Shown here in pieces: positions 13,518-25,909 of a DNA stretch of 63,399 nucleotides. Within the stretch, counting starts at the first letter, position 1; the number at the start of each line of letters is the position of its first letter. The stretch is from Priapulus caudatus (taxonomy: Eukaryota; Priapulida; Priapulimorpha; Priapulimorphida; Priapulidae). The notes below the pieces were generated by a model. It was not told where the DNA came from, searched no databases, and saw only the letters and a list, made by a program, of their open reading frames with translations. Both the position numbers and the translations under genes were made by a program. The stretch lies in assembly GCF_000485595.1 (NCBI RefSeq), contig NW_014577947.1, forward strand, positions 66,449-129,847, read 5' to 3'.

Positions 13518-14647
13518 AGACGCAGGCTGCATGGCGCATATAGTTTTCCACATAATACCGAGAGCTTAAATTTAGTAAGAAATTGGACATGGGTGCTTAT
13601 TTCTCGCCGCGCCGTTTTAGCTGCCGCACCGCACCTTCTGCTTCGTGTCAGTATGCGCACTCGCTCGAAATAACTGCCTAGAACGTCGCTGCGTGTAGAG
13701 TGACATTCTAATACAAAGGTACAATAAACAGCGACTGGTTTCGGCCAATTCACGTACCAATTCACCTATTTTGTAGCTGAAAGGTGTCTTTGTGCAAGCT
13801 TGTTCGCTAATGAGGGATTGAAACAGTGAGAAAACTGGAAGATCATGGGGAAGATAAAAGCCTAAGAGGTTCAGGGATGTACCGTCATCCCTAGGATCAG
13901 TGACCACAAGCTGTGAGATAGAGATATAGGGTCGCACACGGCTAACTTGTTTACCTCCCAAGTTAAGCTCAGTCAGAGCGTGCTCATCACACGCAGGGTG
14001 GGGCAACAACCCAGCTAGTCTGAATCAGCAGTGAGCAAATGCACACAATTTAGAATAATTCAATACCACACATATAAAGGTGGATATTTTTAAGGTATGC
14101 ATGATGGAGATTTTTCGATTCCGTTACTGCACTCGTTGTATCAATTTCAAAATACAAATCATGCTATACTGTACATAAGTCTAGCACACAGTACAGGTGT
14201 CCGTTTCTTCTCTTCCGTGGTTACCTGCGGACAGCGCATACGGCCCCACCTTGCAAAATACGAGGCTTTTAGCGGCATACATGTGCGCAAGTGTTCCCTA
14301 CCGCCAACAACTCGCCCAACCACCCCAATGTACTTATAACCAAACCGGGCATTCTCTCCATTCAAAGCACAGGGGTGTGAAAGGGAAAGTGCCAAGATTA
14401 CAGCAAAGCTGACTGCGAAATCAACCAGGTCACCTCACCCACGCTCTCTCTGGGTCGGTTTGCATTCTGTACGTATCTGTACGTATGTCTGCCAGTGTGC
14501 GTCTGTCCGTTTGTCTGTCTGCGTTTCGGCGGCCCGGCCGTGAATTTTTTTCCCCTACACGTTATATCCATTGGGCTTGATATACGCATATCAACTTCCG
14601 CATCAGACTTTTCGTATATCAAGGAATGATGCAAAAATCCTTGTGCT

Positions 14648-14775
14648 CTTCTCCGTGTACAAACGCCTTACTACTCGCACCTATATTTGTACCTGTACGT
14701 GTACTTGTACTTGTACTCTTCTCCATGTACAAATGCCTTACTACTCGCACCTATATTTGTACTTGTACTTGTACT
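14648..14775. repeat. Direct tandem duplication, unit 58-70 bp
   Basis: CTTCTCCGTGTACAAACGCC at 14648 recurs as CTTCTCCATGTACAAATGCC at 14718, each followed by TTACTACTCGCACCTATATT and a (TTGTAC)n stretch. Confidence 0.8.
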
Positions 14776-15257
14776 CTTCTCAATGAAAACGACAGTATTG
14801 ACCCAGAGAGGACATTGAACATGTTAGAGTAGGACTCGTGATGATGCACACTAAAAGTTAGTGTACATGATAATCACAGCTACTCGTGTCCGACTCCCAA
14901 TCTAGAGCTAAAGCATGCAGCAAATGCATTTTTCTTCTCTCTGCGGGGAACCCAACGAGGGAAGGGAGGTTTGAACAACTGAACAGAAATGATTATTCCA
15001 CTGTTCTGCTGTACATTTCCAAGGGCGATTTCGACCCGCGAGCTAGCTGCTCCCAAACTCTTATCCAGAAATCTGCTAACAAGAGCAGGAATATATTCAA
15101 CAACGGTTGTCGTGTTTTTTCTCTGTTTCAAACTGCCGCAAGGCAAAGAAACACCATGTCTGTGCCGCCAAGTGCTTTATAGACAGGCTCCGGCAATACG
15201 AGAGTAGAAGGACTGCGACATATCAAAACTTTTTATTCTGCCTTCATCAATAAACTT

Positions 15258-15341
15258 GAACAAAATTGGCAAATTATTGATTTTAATCAATAATCAAGTT
15301 CATGATTATTGATTAAAATCAATAATTTGCCAATTTTGTTC
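15258..15341. repeat. 39-bp perfect hairpin
   Basis: Arms beginning GAACAAAATTGGCAAATTAT, 39 bp with no mismatch, loop AGTTCA. The arm itself contains the palindrome ATTGATTTTAATCAAT. Confidence 0.85.
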
Positions 15342-15900
15342 AACATATATATGGACTACGTGATAGTAACTGCAGCAGACAGTAAGCAAGTAAATAGAAA
15401 AAAAATTATATACACAATATAACAATGTAAAATGTATGCAAAATCGACACTCTTTTCCCATTGACACATACTGTAGGTCAAATATAATCTGGGACTGGGT
15501 GATTTATATGGCACTGACAATGGACTGATTTTACTGACAAGTAAAAGTAGACAGCTCTTCAGGAGGTAAGGGCGTGGTAGTTACTAAGTATATACTAGTA
15601 TACTAGTAAGTAGTTACTAGTATATAAATAAGTATATAAGTAACGTATATTTTACGCTGCCGCGTAACCAATTGTAAAGTGTTTGGCTTCCATTTTGCTT
15701 ACTAAATATGGTTCCATTCAGTAATTACGTAACTATATAAACTCATAGCCAGAAAAATTCTTCCGCGAATCTGTAGGAATGAATCACTGGCAGTTCCAAC
15801 AAAGCAGTAAAAATAAAAATAATGTATAATAAATCTTATTGCGCCACTAATAACTCTCCTACCTACGGTAAACAACTCCTCACTGCAAAAGAACAGCCTA

Positions 15901-16338
15901 AGCCCGGCGCACACGTGGCGATTTTTGTCGACAGAACCGGCGATTCTGTCGCCAGCAACAAAATCGCCGAGAAATCGCCACGTGTGCGCTGCCCGGCGTC
16001 ACCGATTTTGACGCCAGAAACTCGTCGCTGGAATATCAAACATGTTTTGATATTTTTGCCCAGTCGCGAACAATCGCTACGTGTGCGCCGCACTGGCGAT
16101 GGATCCCGGCAACAGTTTTTGGATTAACCAATCAAATGCATGATTTGAAGCACGTGATCAAATATTGGCAGCGCCCGTGGTGTGGTTTGAACAGGTCACG
16201 TACAGTTCATACAGTGGTATGTCGCTGACAGACGGTGAATTGTCGCCGGGTGGCGCACACGTGCGATTTTTATCGACAGTACGCGGCGATAAAAATCGAC
16301 GGTACTGTCGATAAAAATCGCCACGTGTGCGCCGGGCT
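15901..16338. mobile_element. Self-nested inverted-repeat element, CCCGGCGCACACGTG termini, copy 2
   Basis: Same outer 17 bp as the 2867-3188 element but a different subterminal sequence (GCGATTTTTGTCGACAG). Internal partial copies of the terminus are seen near 15979-15997, 16079-16095 and 16250-16268. Right end CCACGTGTGCGCCGGGCT. Confidence 0.7.
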
Positions 16339-16859
16339 AAAACGTCGGCGCGAATGCTGACTCCCTGCCCTAATAAGCTGCGTACTCTCCATACATAATC
16401 CCCTAATAAAAGTTATTACTTATAAGTGGTGCAATAAGATTTATTATACATAATTTTTATTTTTAACTGATTTGTTGGAATTGCCAGTGGAATGAGTACA
16501 TAAGAACTTCCAACATCAGACGTGGGTGAAAGTCGTATATTTGCCATAACCACGTCTGTAAACCTCTGACCATGCACACGCACGAAGCGTACACAGCTCA
16601 GCATTCCTAAACGCGAAATGCACAACAACAAATCCACGGGTGTCTCAAGAAAACTCCCGATATACCAAATGGTCTGCCTGGCCTTGTTGCACAGTGAGTT
16701 GGTAAGTTGGTGCTGCGAGAGCACTAGCCTGTCTCTACTTATTGTCTCTGCATGGGGCCGCAGAAACTCAGGAAAGTGCTTCTAACTGTCATGTGGGAGT
16801 ACAACTCTCCGAAGTTACACATAATGCCAGCGCCAAGGAGGGCGGGTGATGTGATGGTA

Positions 16860-17260
16860 GCAGTCCTATATCGGGCGCGGTTGGCTGGGGTGATGATGGT
16901 GGGGTGGAGTGGGGTGGGGTTGGGTGGGTTGCTAATGGTGGGTGGTTAGGAGTGGGGTTTGGCGGGTTGATGATGGTGGGATGATCTGGAGTGGGGTTGG
17001 GATGGTGATGATGATGGGGTAAGTTGATAAGTATGAGGCAGTGTGAGACCATAATGGCAGCGTGGAATTGGGTGCGGTTGGAATAGATAGGGTAATGATG
17101 GATGGATGGGGTGGGGTGGCGTGAAGATGCGCATGGTGAGCTGGTGGTGGCAGTGCCAGTGTGATGCTGGCTGTGGTTGGGTGGGGTGATCCTGTGTGGG
17201 TGATGTCGTGAGGACAGAGTGGAGTGATGATGTGCGTGGGGGGGGGGGGGTAAGATCATA
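16860..17260 (+). repeat. G-rich minisatellite (GGGTGG units)
   Basis: Repeated GGGGTGGGGT, GATGATGGTGGG and GGGTTGGGTGG, ending in a G10 run at 17240-17250. Several four-run G-quadruplex patterns are present. Confidence 0.8.
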
Positions 17261-17589
17261 ATGTAGGAAAAGAAGAAGCTCTGCACACAATCAGACAGTT
17301 GTAGAGGAACGGACTTGAGTACAGACCGAACTTATTGTACGAGCGAGACTGCCGCTCTGCGGGATGGCGAACGACGGCAAAGACTCTCATCTCCCCGCGG
17401 ACGCTGTAATAACAGCCGTGTATTTACACGATGCTGCCAGTCGAATTTATTCTCGGACGCGATTCGATGTGCCTTGATCACACACACACACACACACACA
17501 CACACAGATCTAAACATTTCTCATTTCCTCAAGCGTAAACAGCGCATCCATCTCGAGCCAACCAACCGATGATGTGACCAAAACGATAG

Positions 17590-18440
17590 AGACTTCACTC
17601 ATACCCAGCACCCACATCTACATCTACATCTACATCTAAAGCAGCAGCACACTCTCGCTACCCCCCCAGTGACGCCACCCTCCCCTCCCCCGCACCATCC
17701 CGATCCTACCCAAGCCAGCATCATCTGCACACACATCCATGTACCTCACTCACACTGTTCACTCACACCTAACACGCTGTCATCCACAGCAACACGCACT
17801 CTCGCTACCCCAGTGACTCGGGCCCCCCACTCAGTGTTATTTAGGGTAAGCATATGCACGTTCCCTCCCTTTGAAAGCACCCCCCTATCTCAGGACTGCC
17901 AAAATTTCTGAACCCCCCTTTCGCGGGCTTTTTGCGGGTTTTTCCTGCCTTGGAGATCCCCTTAAATCCGGAACACTGCTCCTAATCGGGAACTAGGGGG
18001 CAATATTTTTACTTTTCAAAATGAAATAATCCTGAATGAGCTTTCAAAACTAGCAGGAATTTCAGGAATTTGATCCCGGGATTTGATAAAGTTTTCTATG
18101 ATATTCAAGATGAAAGAGAGAGAGGAAAAACACCCCTTTTTTAAAGAAATCTCCGGGTGAAAAGTCAAATACACCCCCTTTTTTACAATTCTTGGGCCGG
18201 ATTTTGTCGCGCAAAAAATACCCCTTTACCGGAGATTTTAGGAACGCGCATGCGGTCCCTCCGACCTCGGAGTGGGGGGCCCGGGCCCAGTGAGTCCTGC
18301 GCTTCGACCGCTTCCACCCAGTGACCCAACCCACCATCATCTGCACACACCTTGCGTACCTCAGTGACCTCACTCCGCCCGCTTCCACCAAATACCATAT
18401 CACACCACACACACCCTCCTTGCCCCACCCCACCACTCCC
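17590..18440. repeat. C-rich degenerate minisatellite
   Basis: Repeats of CACTCTCGCTACCCCAGTGAC and CATCATCTGCACACAC, resembling the complementary composition of 16860-17260, and interrupted by the element at 17819-18287. Confidence 0.55.
17819..18287. mobile_element. hAT-like relic in a C-rich minisatellite
   Basis: Ends CGGGCCCCCCACTC and GAGTGGGGGGCCCGGG, flanked by CAGTGACT (17811-17818) and CAGTGAGT (18288-18295). The interior has runs of CCCC followed by T tracts. No ORF. Confidence 0.6.
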
Positions 18441-19433
18441 ATAGAATGTAGACGTCTTCGGGTTAACCCGCACGACCTTCGTCTGGGTTTTTGCGGCGGA
18501 ACCCGTCTGGGTATACAGAATGCTTTACAGGGACCCTTTCAGATTCATTGCGCGAAGAAGCCGCGAGCCATTCTAAGACACTGCGGTTGAAGTGGTATCC
18601 GCACGTTGCAGCACGTGTTTCTTATACCGCACATGACATTAGACCCGACGGCAAATGGAGGCGAACCTATGGTGCAGCGGCGATATCGGCAGCAGCAAAC
18701 AACCTAGCCGGCTGCGAGAGGAGTAGCGGCGGCGGCAGCATCACGGCGCGTGTCATATACGCGGTGCAGCAGAAGCCAACCAGCATCTGCACTGGGCATG
18801 TAACAGCGATTGGGCAGAGTGCCAACTTATGACTGCTTGATTTGTACATGGTCATAGCTCGTAATATGAGCTCTAGAAACAGGCCGTTGCGTCGCACATA
18901 AGCTACCAAATAAACCAAATTACACTCAATTACACACTATACCTACAATATTCACTGATATATATTGTGCCGTAATCATATTCTGTTCATGTATATTTTA
19001 TCAGTAAAATCATTACTGCTGCATATGAGCTCCACGCAAAACATTAAGTACATACGTGATGCTTACCCGCCATAGATCGGCGGATTAAAACTTGATTGAT
19101 GATGCTGTGCACATTCTGCATGCTGATATCCACAATCCTAATACTTTGGCAACAAGTTTTAACAACAAGTGCCGCAGAGCGACAGCGCTCAACTGACGTG
19201 TACTGTAGCCAGGTATTCTTCTGATAAACTCACTGGCAACCGAATCAAGTGCGTCCTCCTGCCACCGCGTTCGCGCTCAAGAGCATATATCTAGGATACT
19301 ACTAATACAGATCTCAAATCTATGATAGGCTTTGCTATACCTACTGGTAGTACAGTAATAAAGATACAGCTGTGTAACTTTAATGACTTCATCATTAACA
19401 TGTTATCATAGATATGCGTCGAGTGCGAGCGTA

Positions 19434-19495
19434 GTGGTGGTGGTGGGGGAGGGGGGAGAGTGGTAGAAGGGGAGGGGGGCGGGTGGAGGGAGCTC
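19434..19495 (+). repeat. G-rich tract with quadruplex potential
   Basis: GGTGGTGGTGGGGGAGGGGG and AGGGGAGGGGGGCGGGTGGA. Confidence 0.75.
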
Positions 19496-19559
19496 TAATA
19501 GCAAAAGCAGTTCAGTCCTTTGTTAACGGTCAACAAATCCATGTTTAACCCTCCTCTTG

Positions 19560-20098
19560 AGGATCAAAAGTTTATCAGACACTCACTCTTCGCACGTCAG
19601 CGGAAAGTAGATTTCATGGTCCTTTCAATAAAGTGATAAAAACGGTAGGTCAGCGCTGAAACCAAAAAGTTTTGCACTCGGTCCGTTAGACCATGTCCTC
19701 AGAAAATGTCTGATATCTGACCTTTCCTTCACTGCCCTTTCAGCTGTGACCCCCAATTTCGCGCTGGTGATGGGTTTCCTCCCCATCACACTATACATCG
19801 AATCTTAAGAGCGTAGGTCGAGCCGTTGAAATTTGTGCCGCAATTCCGTATTTCCTCCTATACCTTAAGTTAAGGGGGAAATATTCCCCCTCCATTGACA
19901 CATCTTGACCTTTGACTTTTGACCCTTGAACCCCCAAATTCGACATCCCGAGTCCTTTTCACAACCCCCCCCCCCTACGTCCCGAATATCAAGACCGTAC
20001 GTCGAGCGGTTAAGATTTGTGCCCAACTGTTGACGGACGGACGCACGGACAATCATGCGATTCTACAAGCTGCATCTGACTTCGTCAGCTGAGCTAAA
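19560..20098. repeat. Dispersed repeat ending GACGGACGGACGC...GAGCTAAAAA
   Basis: Contains two diverged units (near 19800 and 19985: CGAATCTTAAGAGCGTAGG / CGAATATCAAGACCGTACG), then TGTTGACGGACGGACGC, a TGACTTCGTCAGCTGA hairpin and a GAGCTAAAAA end. The same terminal logic is seen at 46670. Confidence 0.6.
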
Positions 20099-22720
20099 AA
20101 CACATAAATAAATGACCAACGAACTGAAATATGGTGAAGTTCCAAATTATAAATAACACTTGGTAAGATAATCACGCTATATAGCAAGCATCTATGTTGG
20201 GTAGCGTCTCCATCTCTATGACATTCACCATTCCCGCAGCCTCAACACCTCAAAACATATTCAGTTCAAAGCTCACAAAAACTTTTTAGAAAGTTATATT
20301 CTAAATTAGAAGATGAAAAACCGTAGGCACGTGAACCGAGCTCACACGATAGACTTATTGCTTCGCCTAACGCGATCACTCTGCACAGATGTTACCAGGT
20401 TTGTAAACCTTGCGAAATATTCATTATCTAGCCCACTTGGTATGCGCGCCAGCTTTTGCCCCGTAAAATCTCTCCAATCTACTCAACGAGTTGCTATAAT
20501 AAAACAAATCTATGGATATAGGTGGGCCAGATATGTATCATACAGATAGATACAGTCAATAGTGTCGCAGATAACAAACAATACAGGTTGAGAAGCATGT
20601 AGCTAACAGACGTGACTGCGTCAACAGGTGTAGAGAGCCAGAGACGCTGCGAGCCATTAAAATACGATTCGTACATTCAGTCACGTACGACTCGACTTAG
20701 ATTCCCGGGGCAGACAAAAGATTGCGCATCGAAGCTGGACACAGAGCCTGACGCGTCCTGACGGGTTACCGGGGCCGATCGATTGCGCACAATCACATCA
20801 ATTACTGCCACTGCCGGAGTTTGAGTAACGTTGAGTACGTAAGTTTGATTAACGTTGAGTAACGTGTTTTCGGGATGGTCAGGAGATGCGTAGTACTTAC
20901 TGACAGTGTGACCGCTACGCATCGAATTTATCACTGGGATATAAGCATCCATTGGGAGAGTGCGAAATCAGGGAAGCCCTTATATATCGTATATATATAT
21001 AATACGCGATCGCTAACATCCTACTAAAAGGTTCTCAGCAAACTCTTTCCTTAATAGAGACGCTTTGTCCCTCATCTAAGATGAGCCCAATAATACCAGA
21101 ATAAAACCAAACTTCATTGCATTATGTAATTCAGCAATGGAGGGAAGGCTCTGTGTAGGAAACCCGGCATTCCTCGGTCTCCCTACACCTCGCTTGCACC
21201 CAGGTGCCCTAGAAATAGACCCGACGAAAGCTTGCCCTCTCGCCCTGGGAATGTTCGGCTGCCGGGCAGGTCAACGGACCGCAGCCAGCCGGTGCTACTA
21301 ACGAATGCGCCGCTGAGCACGCATGCGCACGTGTCAGCCAGTGCAAGCGCCCCCCCCCTCCTCGTAGCAGGCTGGGGGCGCGTTTCACGAACGGCCGTTC
21401 GCTATCTTCTCCGCTATCTCCCGAGTTGTCCGCCAAATAGCGGCCTCAGCTTCAACTGCCACCACAAGTAAACACTGTCGCTTATCGGTTCATTCGGCCC
21501 ACCATTGCAACCTACGACTAAAGACTTTCCATCGCTGGGCAATATTAATGCAACGAAGAGCTGCACGATAGTTTTAACCAGCCGCCGCAGCATGGCATTC
21601 CTGCAGCCGCGCGACTCCAATCATGGTCGTGTTGCGTGCGATCTTTGCCCTTGGCCTCGTCCTTGCTTGACCTTGCGTCATCAGCCCGCAGCCAGACTGG
21701 ATCGCTTGCCAACACAACAGTGATGGGGTGACCCCCCCCCCTAGCACTGAATCAAGAGTGTTTTAGAGTTAAGGTGAGATACATAGCTATTATGTGAAGG
21801 AGGTGTCTAGGGAACCCTGGCAACACCGGCAGTACACTGGGGGACATAGACCCTCTCAGCGTTAGTACCAACATGTGGTTTAATAGCAAGTCATTAACAT
21901 TTCGCTGCCTTGCCATATATCCCGCAAATGCCTTGACTTTGCTCTATGACATTCGTTTTCATAGAAAAACAGGGCAATACAGACAAGCACTTTTCAACTA
22001 AATTTCAAGGTTTAAAGCAGCTTTTCCTGGAAGCGGCCACAAATCCTTACTCTCACTGAAGCTTTTGACAAGGGTTTCACTGGACACCCTGGGTTGATAT
22101 TAGCCAGAAACGAAACTAGGAATGCAGGATGATACAGCAACGTTTTACAGCTAGACCAAATCTACAGGCAATTTTCTAAACTATAGTTACGTGGAGGTCA
22201 CTTTTTTTTAAATATTACGTATACAATTATTTTAATTCCAAAAGCAATAGCCGACTGGTACAATAATTGAGCATATTACTGAATGTCCAATTCTAAATTC
22301 AAATCTCAACTACTGAAGTGATTAAGTAATCGCCTGGCAATCACACATGAGAACAGTAACAAGTATGGATGCCTAGCCGAACTTGCTTGCCTCCCAACCG
22401 ACTGTGATTTAGTAACGAGTAAGAAGAGAGACCAGACATAAGAAGCCAGACAGAAAAGCGGGGTAGTTCTCGATTAGCAGATTTCATCCGTTCACTCGTC
22501 TGCGATCACGGACAGCGCTGCAAAATAGCCCCGGAACCAGACCCTAGACTGTTCTACCTACTAGCTCTCAGGTCTGTGGCTGAGCGAAGGGCTTTAGTTC
22601 TAGAGCTATCTAGCTACTCGCGTGCATAGTTAAAAACACACAGGACTAACCGCCGCGACTGGGTAAGTGTAGCAGCTCTTTTGATAAAGACGAACATGAC
22701 ACGCACATATATATATATAT

Positions 22721-22796
22721 CAAGAGCTAATAATACCTTTAGCTTAATATTATACCTTTAGCTTATACCTTTAGCAATAATATTATTAGCTCTTGA
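22721..22796. repeat. CAAGAGCTAATAATA palindrome, copy 2
   Basis: Same arms as 12789-12820, but with a 46-bp interior of repeated CCTTTAGCTTA, inserted in an (AT)n run. Confidence 0.75.
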
Positions 22797-23704
22797 TATA
22801 TATGCTAGCTGACAGAGGTCGAGGTTTGGCCAGAGTCTACCACTGACGGCTCTGCTGGTCGCAGACACTGGTCAGCAGACACTGTATTATAATCACACGC
22901 CCCTCTCATACAACGGAACCTGCTCGAACTCACTCGAACTCAGCTATATATACCATTTTTACTTACATGCACGAGATTGCGTACTTACATACAGGCGGTT
23001 GTGATTTGCCACGTGGCCTAGCTGGGGGATTTGTCTTTACAGTATTAATATTTAAAGCAGCTATAAAAGTCATACATCAGATCGAGTGAGAAAACAAGGA
23101 ATCCAAGATTGATAATAAACGGGTGTAATTTGCTGACGATTAGGCTTCTAACTTCACCTACAATTAATAACTCATGCATCTTGATATCACGAATTTGAAA
23201 GCTACACTGGTCCAGTGGTTTAAGCATCCAATCGTTTAAGCATTCCATCACCTTCGCAGCCAACAGCAAGCATTGCTATTTTACTCAAATAAAGTTCATA
23301 TGTAATGTAAAACAACCTTCAAATTATCTGATGTGCATTAAAAACACATTTTATTGACACACACGTGTGGATTATAATATTATCATGAAATTATTTACAT
23401 CTAACAGGTGAAACGTAGTATGTTACCAAGAGCACATACTTGGACCACCCTTTATGCGGGCGACAATAGTGATTAATTTGTAATATGTGGTATCATATAT
23501 TAATACGAGAACTTTCGATACGAACTAAAGTTTCAAAAAGATACCATGGAAAGATTACATGGAGACACATACGGTACACAATGTTTCGTATCGTATCGTA
23601 TATATTGTCCCACTCTTGTATTTCACAAGGCATCAGTTCTGGTGAAGGTGCGAGGATATTCTGGGAATGCGAACTTTCATCTCATCATTTTCATTAATTT
23701 GTAC

Positions 23705-23892
23705 CTCCAGCATTTAATTCTGCTAATCTTATTCTTTGATCCCTATATTTTAGTAATTTCCTCACGTGGTCGGAAGCAATTTTAAGTAACTTGGAATCGT
23801 CACATTTCCAGTCTTCAATGGACTCCCCTTTATTTATATCCCCATATTCAAGGCCATTATATAGATGTAACAAGTCTTCTTTTTCTCCCCCA
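23705..23892 (-). CDS. Candidate internal exon, unrecognised
   Basis: Open frame on the - strand bounded by TGTGTAG (acceptor) and GGA G|GTACAA (donor). It reads GGEKEDLLHLYNGLEYGDIN, then KGESIEDWKCDDSKLLKIAS, DHVRKLLKYRDQRIRL and AELNAGG, a hydrophilic helical-looking sequence of natural composition. It needs two bases from an upstream exon, so it cannot be spliced directly to the phase-0 exon at 24683; an intermediate exon would be needed, or it belongs to another gene. No family is recognised. Confidence 0.35.
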
Positions 23893-24339
23893 CTACACAT
23901 AGTAGTATCCTACATGTTTGATATGTAGCAAGACAAGGAAGCAATCACAGCTTATCACAACCGTATGCGACTTATTTGCATATGAGTGAAGTAACAGATA
24001 TATAATATATATAAGGCGGAAACGTGTACTAACCGCTCCTTGTTATCTTATTTTAACTTTTATGATACGACTGCTGCAAACATTCATATTTGATTAGTTA
24101 TTAAAATATTACTTTTCCATGTGCTCAGTTACAGTAACGTACATCAACAACTAAGAAATAAAGACTGAAACCTACACCAAACTACAGAACTGAGAACTAG
24201 AACAAAGGTATTTGAGCCGTTTCAATAATGAAACGATTGTAATTATTTATGCACAACATTGTATTTACTACCAAAGTTGGTAAACTCGCTATCGCATAAC
24301 ATAGACTTAACATAAATGCCGTTCACAATGTGTTTATGT

Positions 24340-24386
24340 TAATATTACAGAGGAGCATGTGAATCACATGCTCCTCTGTAATATTA
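24340..24386. repeat. 23-bp perfect palindrome
   Basis: Arms TAATATTACAGAGGAGCATG + TGA around a single central A. It lies about 300 bp from the donor of the signal-peptide exon, inside the expected first intron. Confidence 0.8.
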
Positions 24387-24682
24387 CACAAGACGCCGCA
24401 CGCACGCCGCTGCCCTACACTAACTCACAGAAAGATCATTCTATTTCTAACTACCATGTAGTTTGTGCACAGTGCGGTGAGATTGCACTGCAGAGAAGCA
24501 TTTTAACGGTATTACATATAGCATACATGTATAACGTAGCAAGTAACGGCATGGAATACGAAGTTAGAGAAATCCGCGCCGTTCATCGCACCTCGATCTT
24601 TTGACAGCACTCTCCCTATATTAAGAAGATTTCCGATACGGAAATTATTGTAGGTAAACGAAACAGAGCATCATCTACTTAC

Positions 24683-24832
24683 ATCGCCACTGTCCTTTGG
24701 GAACAAGTATCTGGAAGATGAGTCTTGTTCTTGGGCTTGGGTAGTAGGTAGACAGCACACGAGAAGTAACACGGCGATACCTAGTGTTACCCGACTTGAC
24801 GGGCTACGTGCCCGCCGCAGTCCTTCAACCAT
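24683..24832 (-). CDS. First coding exon of an unidentified secreted or membrane protein
   Basis: From the ATG at 24832 the exon encodes 50 residues: a basic start (MVEGLRRARSPSSRVTLG), a hydrophobic core (IAVLLLVCCLP), a likely signal-peptidase site after TTQA, then EQDSSSRYLFPKDSGD and a perfect GTAAGT donor in phase 0. A TATA box lies about 240 bp upstream, so this is the 5' end of a gene running leftwards. The rest of the protein is not recognised; the following exons must lie below 24683 or beyond the window. The name cannot be inferred from a leader. Confidence 0.7.
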
Positions 24833-25072
24833 CGCTCACTTTCTGCAACTTCTTCGACAGAAAATGATCAGCCTTCACAGAGTTGTGTATAGTTCCTACA
24901 CAGTGCTACACTTCATAGGGTTGAATGTACGCCGGTAAAGCCCCAGCGCTGCGACGGTGTAGCGAACCAAACTGATCGAGCCGGTCTGAGTGGAACACTG
25001 ACGACTCGCGGACTCGGCCTTACTGATTCCACTCGATGCCGATCAGTCAGCAATTGGGCTGTGACGCGGTTA

Positions 25073-25079
25073 ATTTATA
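25073..25079 (-). promoter_or_regulatory. TATA box of the signal-peptide gene
   Basis: TATAAAT on the - strand. About 32 bases downstream (near 25047) is CTGACTG, a plausible initiator, giving a 5' UTR of roughly 215 nt before the ATG at 24832. Confidence 0.55.
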
Positions 25080-25743
25080 CCCCCCAAACGGCTCGGGCCA
25101 ACTTTTTGCAACAAAAACAAATATTCTACCGCTAAACTAAATAACGGGCATATGGCGTTACTATGCATATATGTTTTGCAAGCGATGATTTTTGCAATCT
25201 TCCAGTAACTTTCATGGAGAGTTTTTGCAGACAATTTATGACGTTACATAGTCACCGGACGGGGAGTACAACCGCTAGACATAAAAGCGAGCAATACCAT
25301 TTTGTATCAAGGGGGTGTTGGCTGCGGAAACATCCCTCTTGTGGCGGCGGAGAGGTCGTGAATAACTTCGCAGAATTAAAAATAGATTGTATATATCTAT
25401 ATGTGTTAGAACGTACGAAATGCTGAGTAGTAATAATTTTATATTAAAATAGCGGATTAGCCCCAAATACGTTTTCGGTAAGTACTGCTTCGTGTGGTGC
25501 GTCTGCCAGTGACAGCTAGGTCTGTGGGTGTTTGCGTGCATAACACTGCAGACACGTATCCCACACGCACCACACGCACACACACGCACATACCTGCACA
25601 AAACACGCGCGCGAACTTGCTTATGTACGTCCCACACAGTCACAAATCCTCATACACACGTACATACGAACGCACGTGAACACCTACCTACACAGCTAGA
25701 TTTTAACATTTGTGATATAGTTAGCATTACATTTAATATAAAT

Positions 25744-25909
25744 ACAGGGCTGGTTCCAGGGCTGAGGCTAGACAGTATTTTTCCAGATTTAAAGGGCACA
25801 TCCCCCAAAAAGGGCACACCACCCCACAGTGAGCGCAAAATTTCGAAAGGCACTTTGAAATCTATACCGTATTTCCCAATATGGCAAATACGGTCTGAAT
25901 CCGCCCCTG
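25744..25909. mobile_element. Short hAT-like relic, CAGGGCTGGTTCCAG ends
   Basis: Left CAGGGCTGGTTCCAGGGCTG and right CTGAATCCGCCCCTG form imperfect inverted ends typical of short hAT relics. AAATAC occurs next to both ends. No ORF. Confidence 0.4.

Larger units (their letters stand above)
8957..23704. other. Noncoding region with many short transposon relics
   Basis: No convincing exon was found between the listed elements. The stretches 11972-12780, 18440-19430 and 20100-22680 hold neither recognisable genes nor clear repeats. Confidence 0.45.

Noticed and set aside
16789-17290. His/Pro-rich frames on the - strand
   Set aside because: Products of the G-rich minisatellite.
20677-20952. 91-residue - strand frame with several N-glycosylation-like motifs, considered as an exon of the secreted gene
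   Set aside because: No good acceptor/donor pair and no family match; the repeated GTTGAGTAACG explains the recurring NVT-like motifs.
23045-23269. - strand frame weakly reminiscent of an OB-fold strand pattern
   Set aside because: The resemblance rests on a few hydrophobic positions and the boundaries are not convincing.
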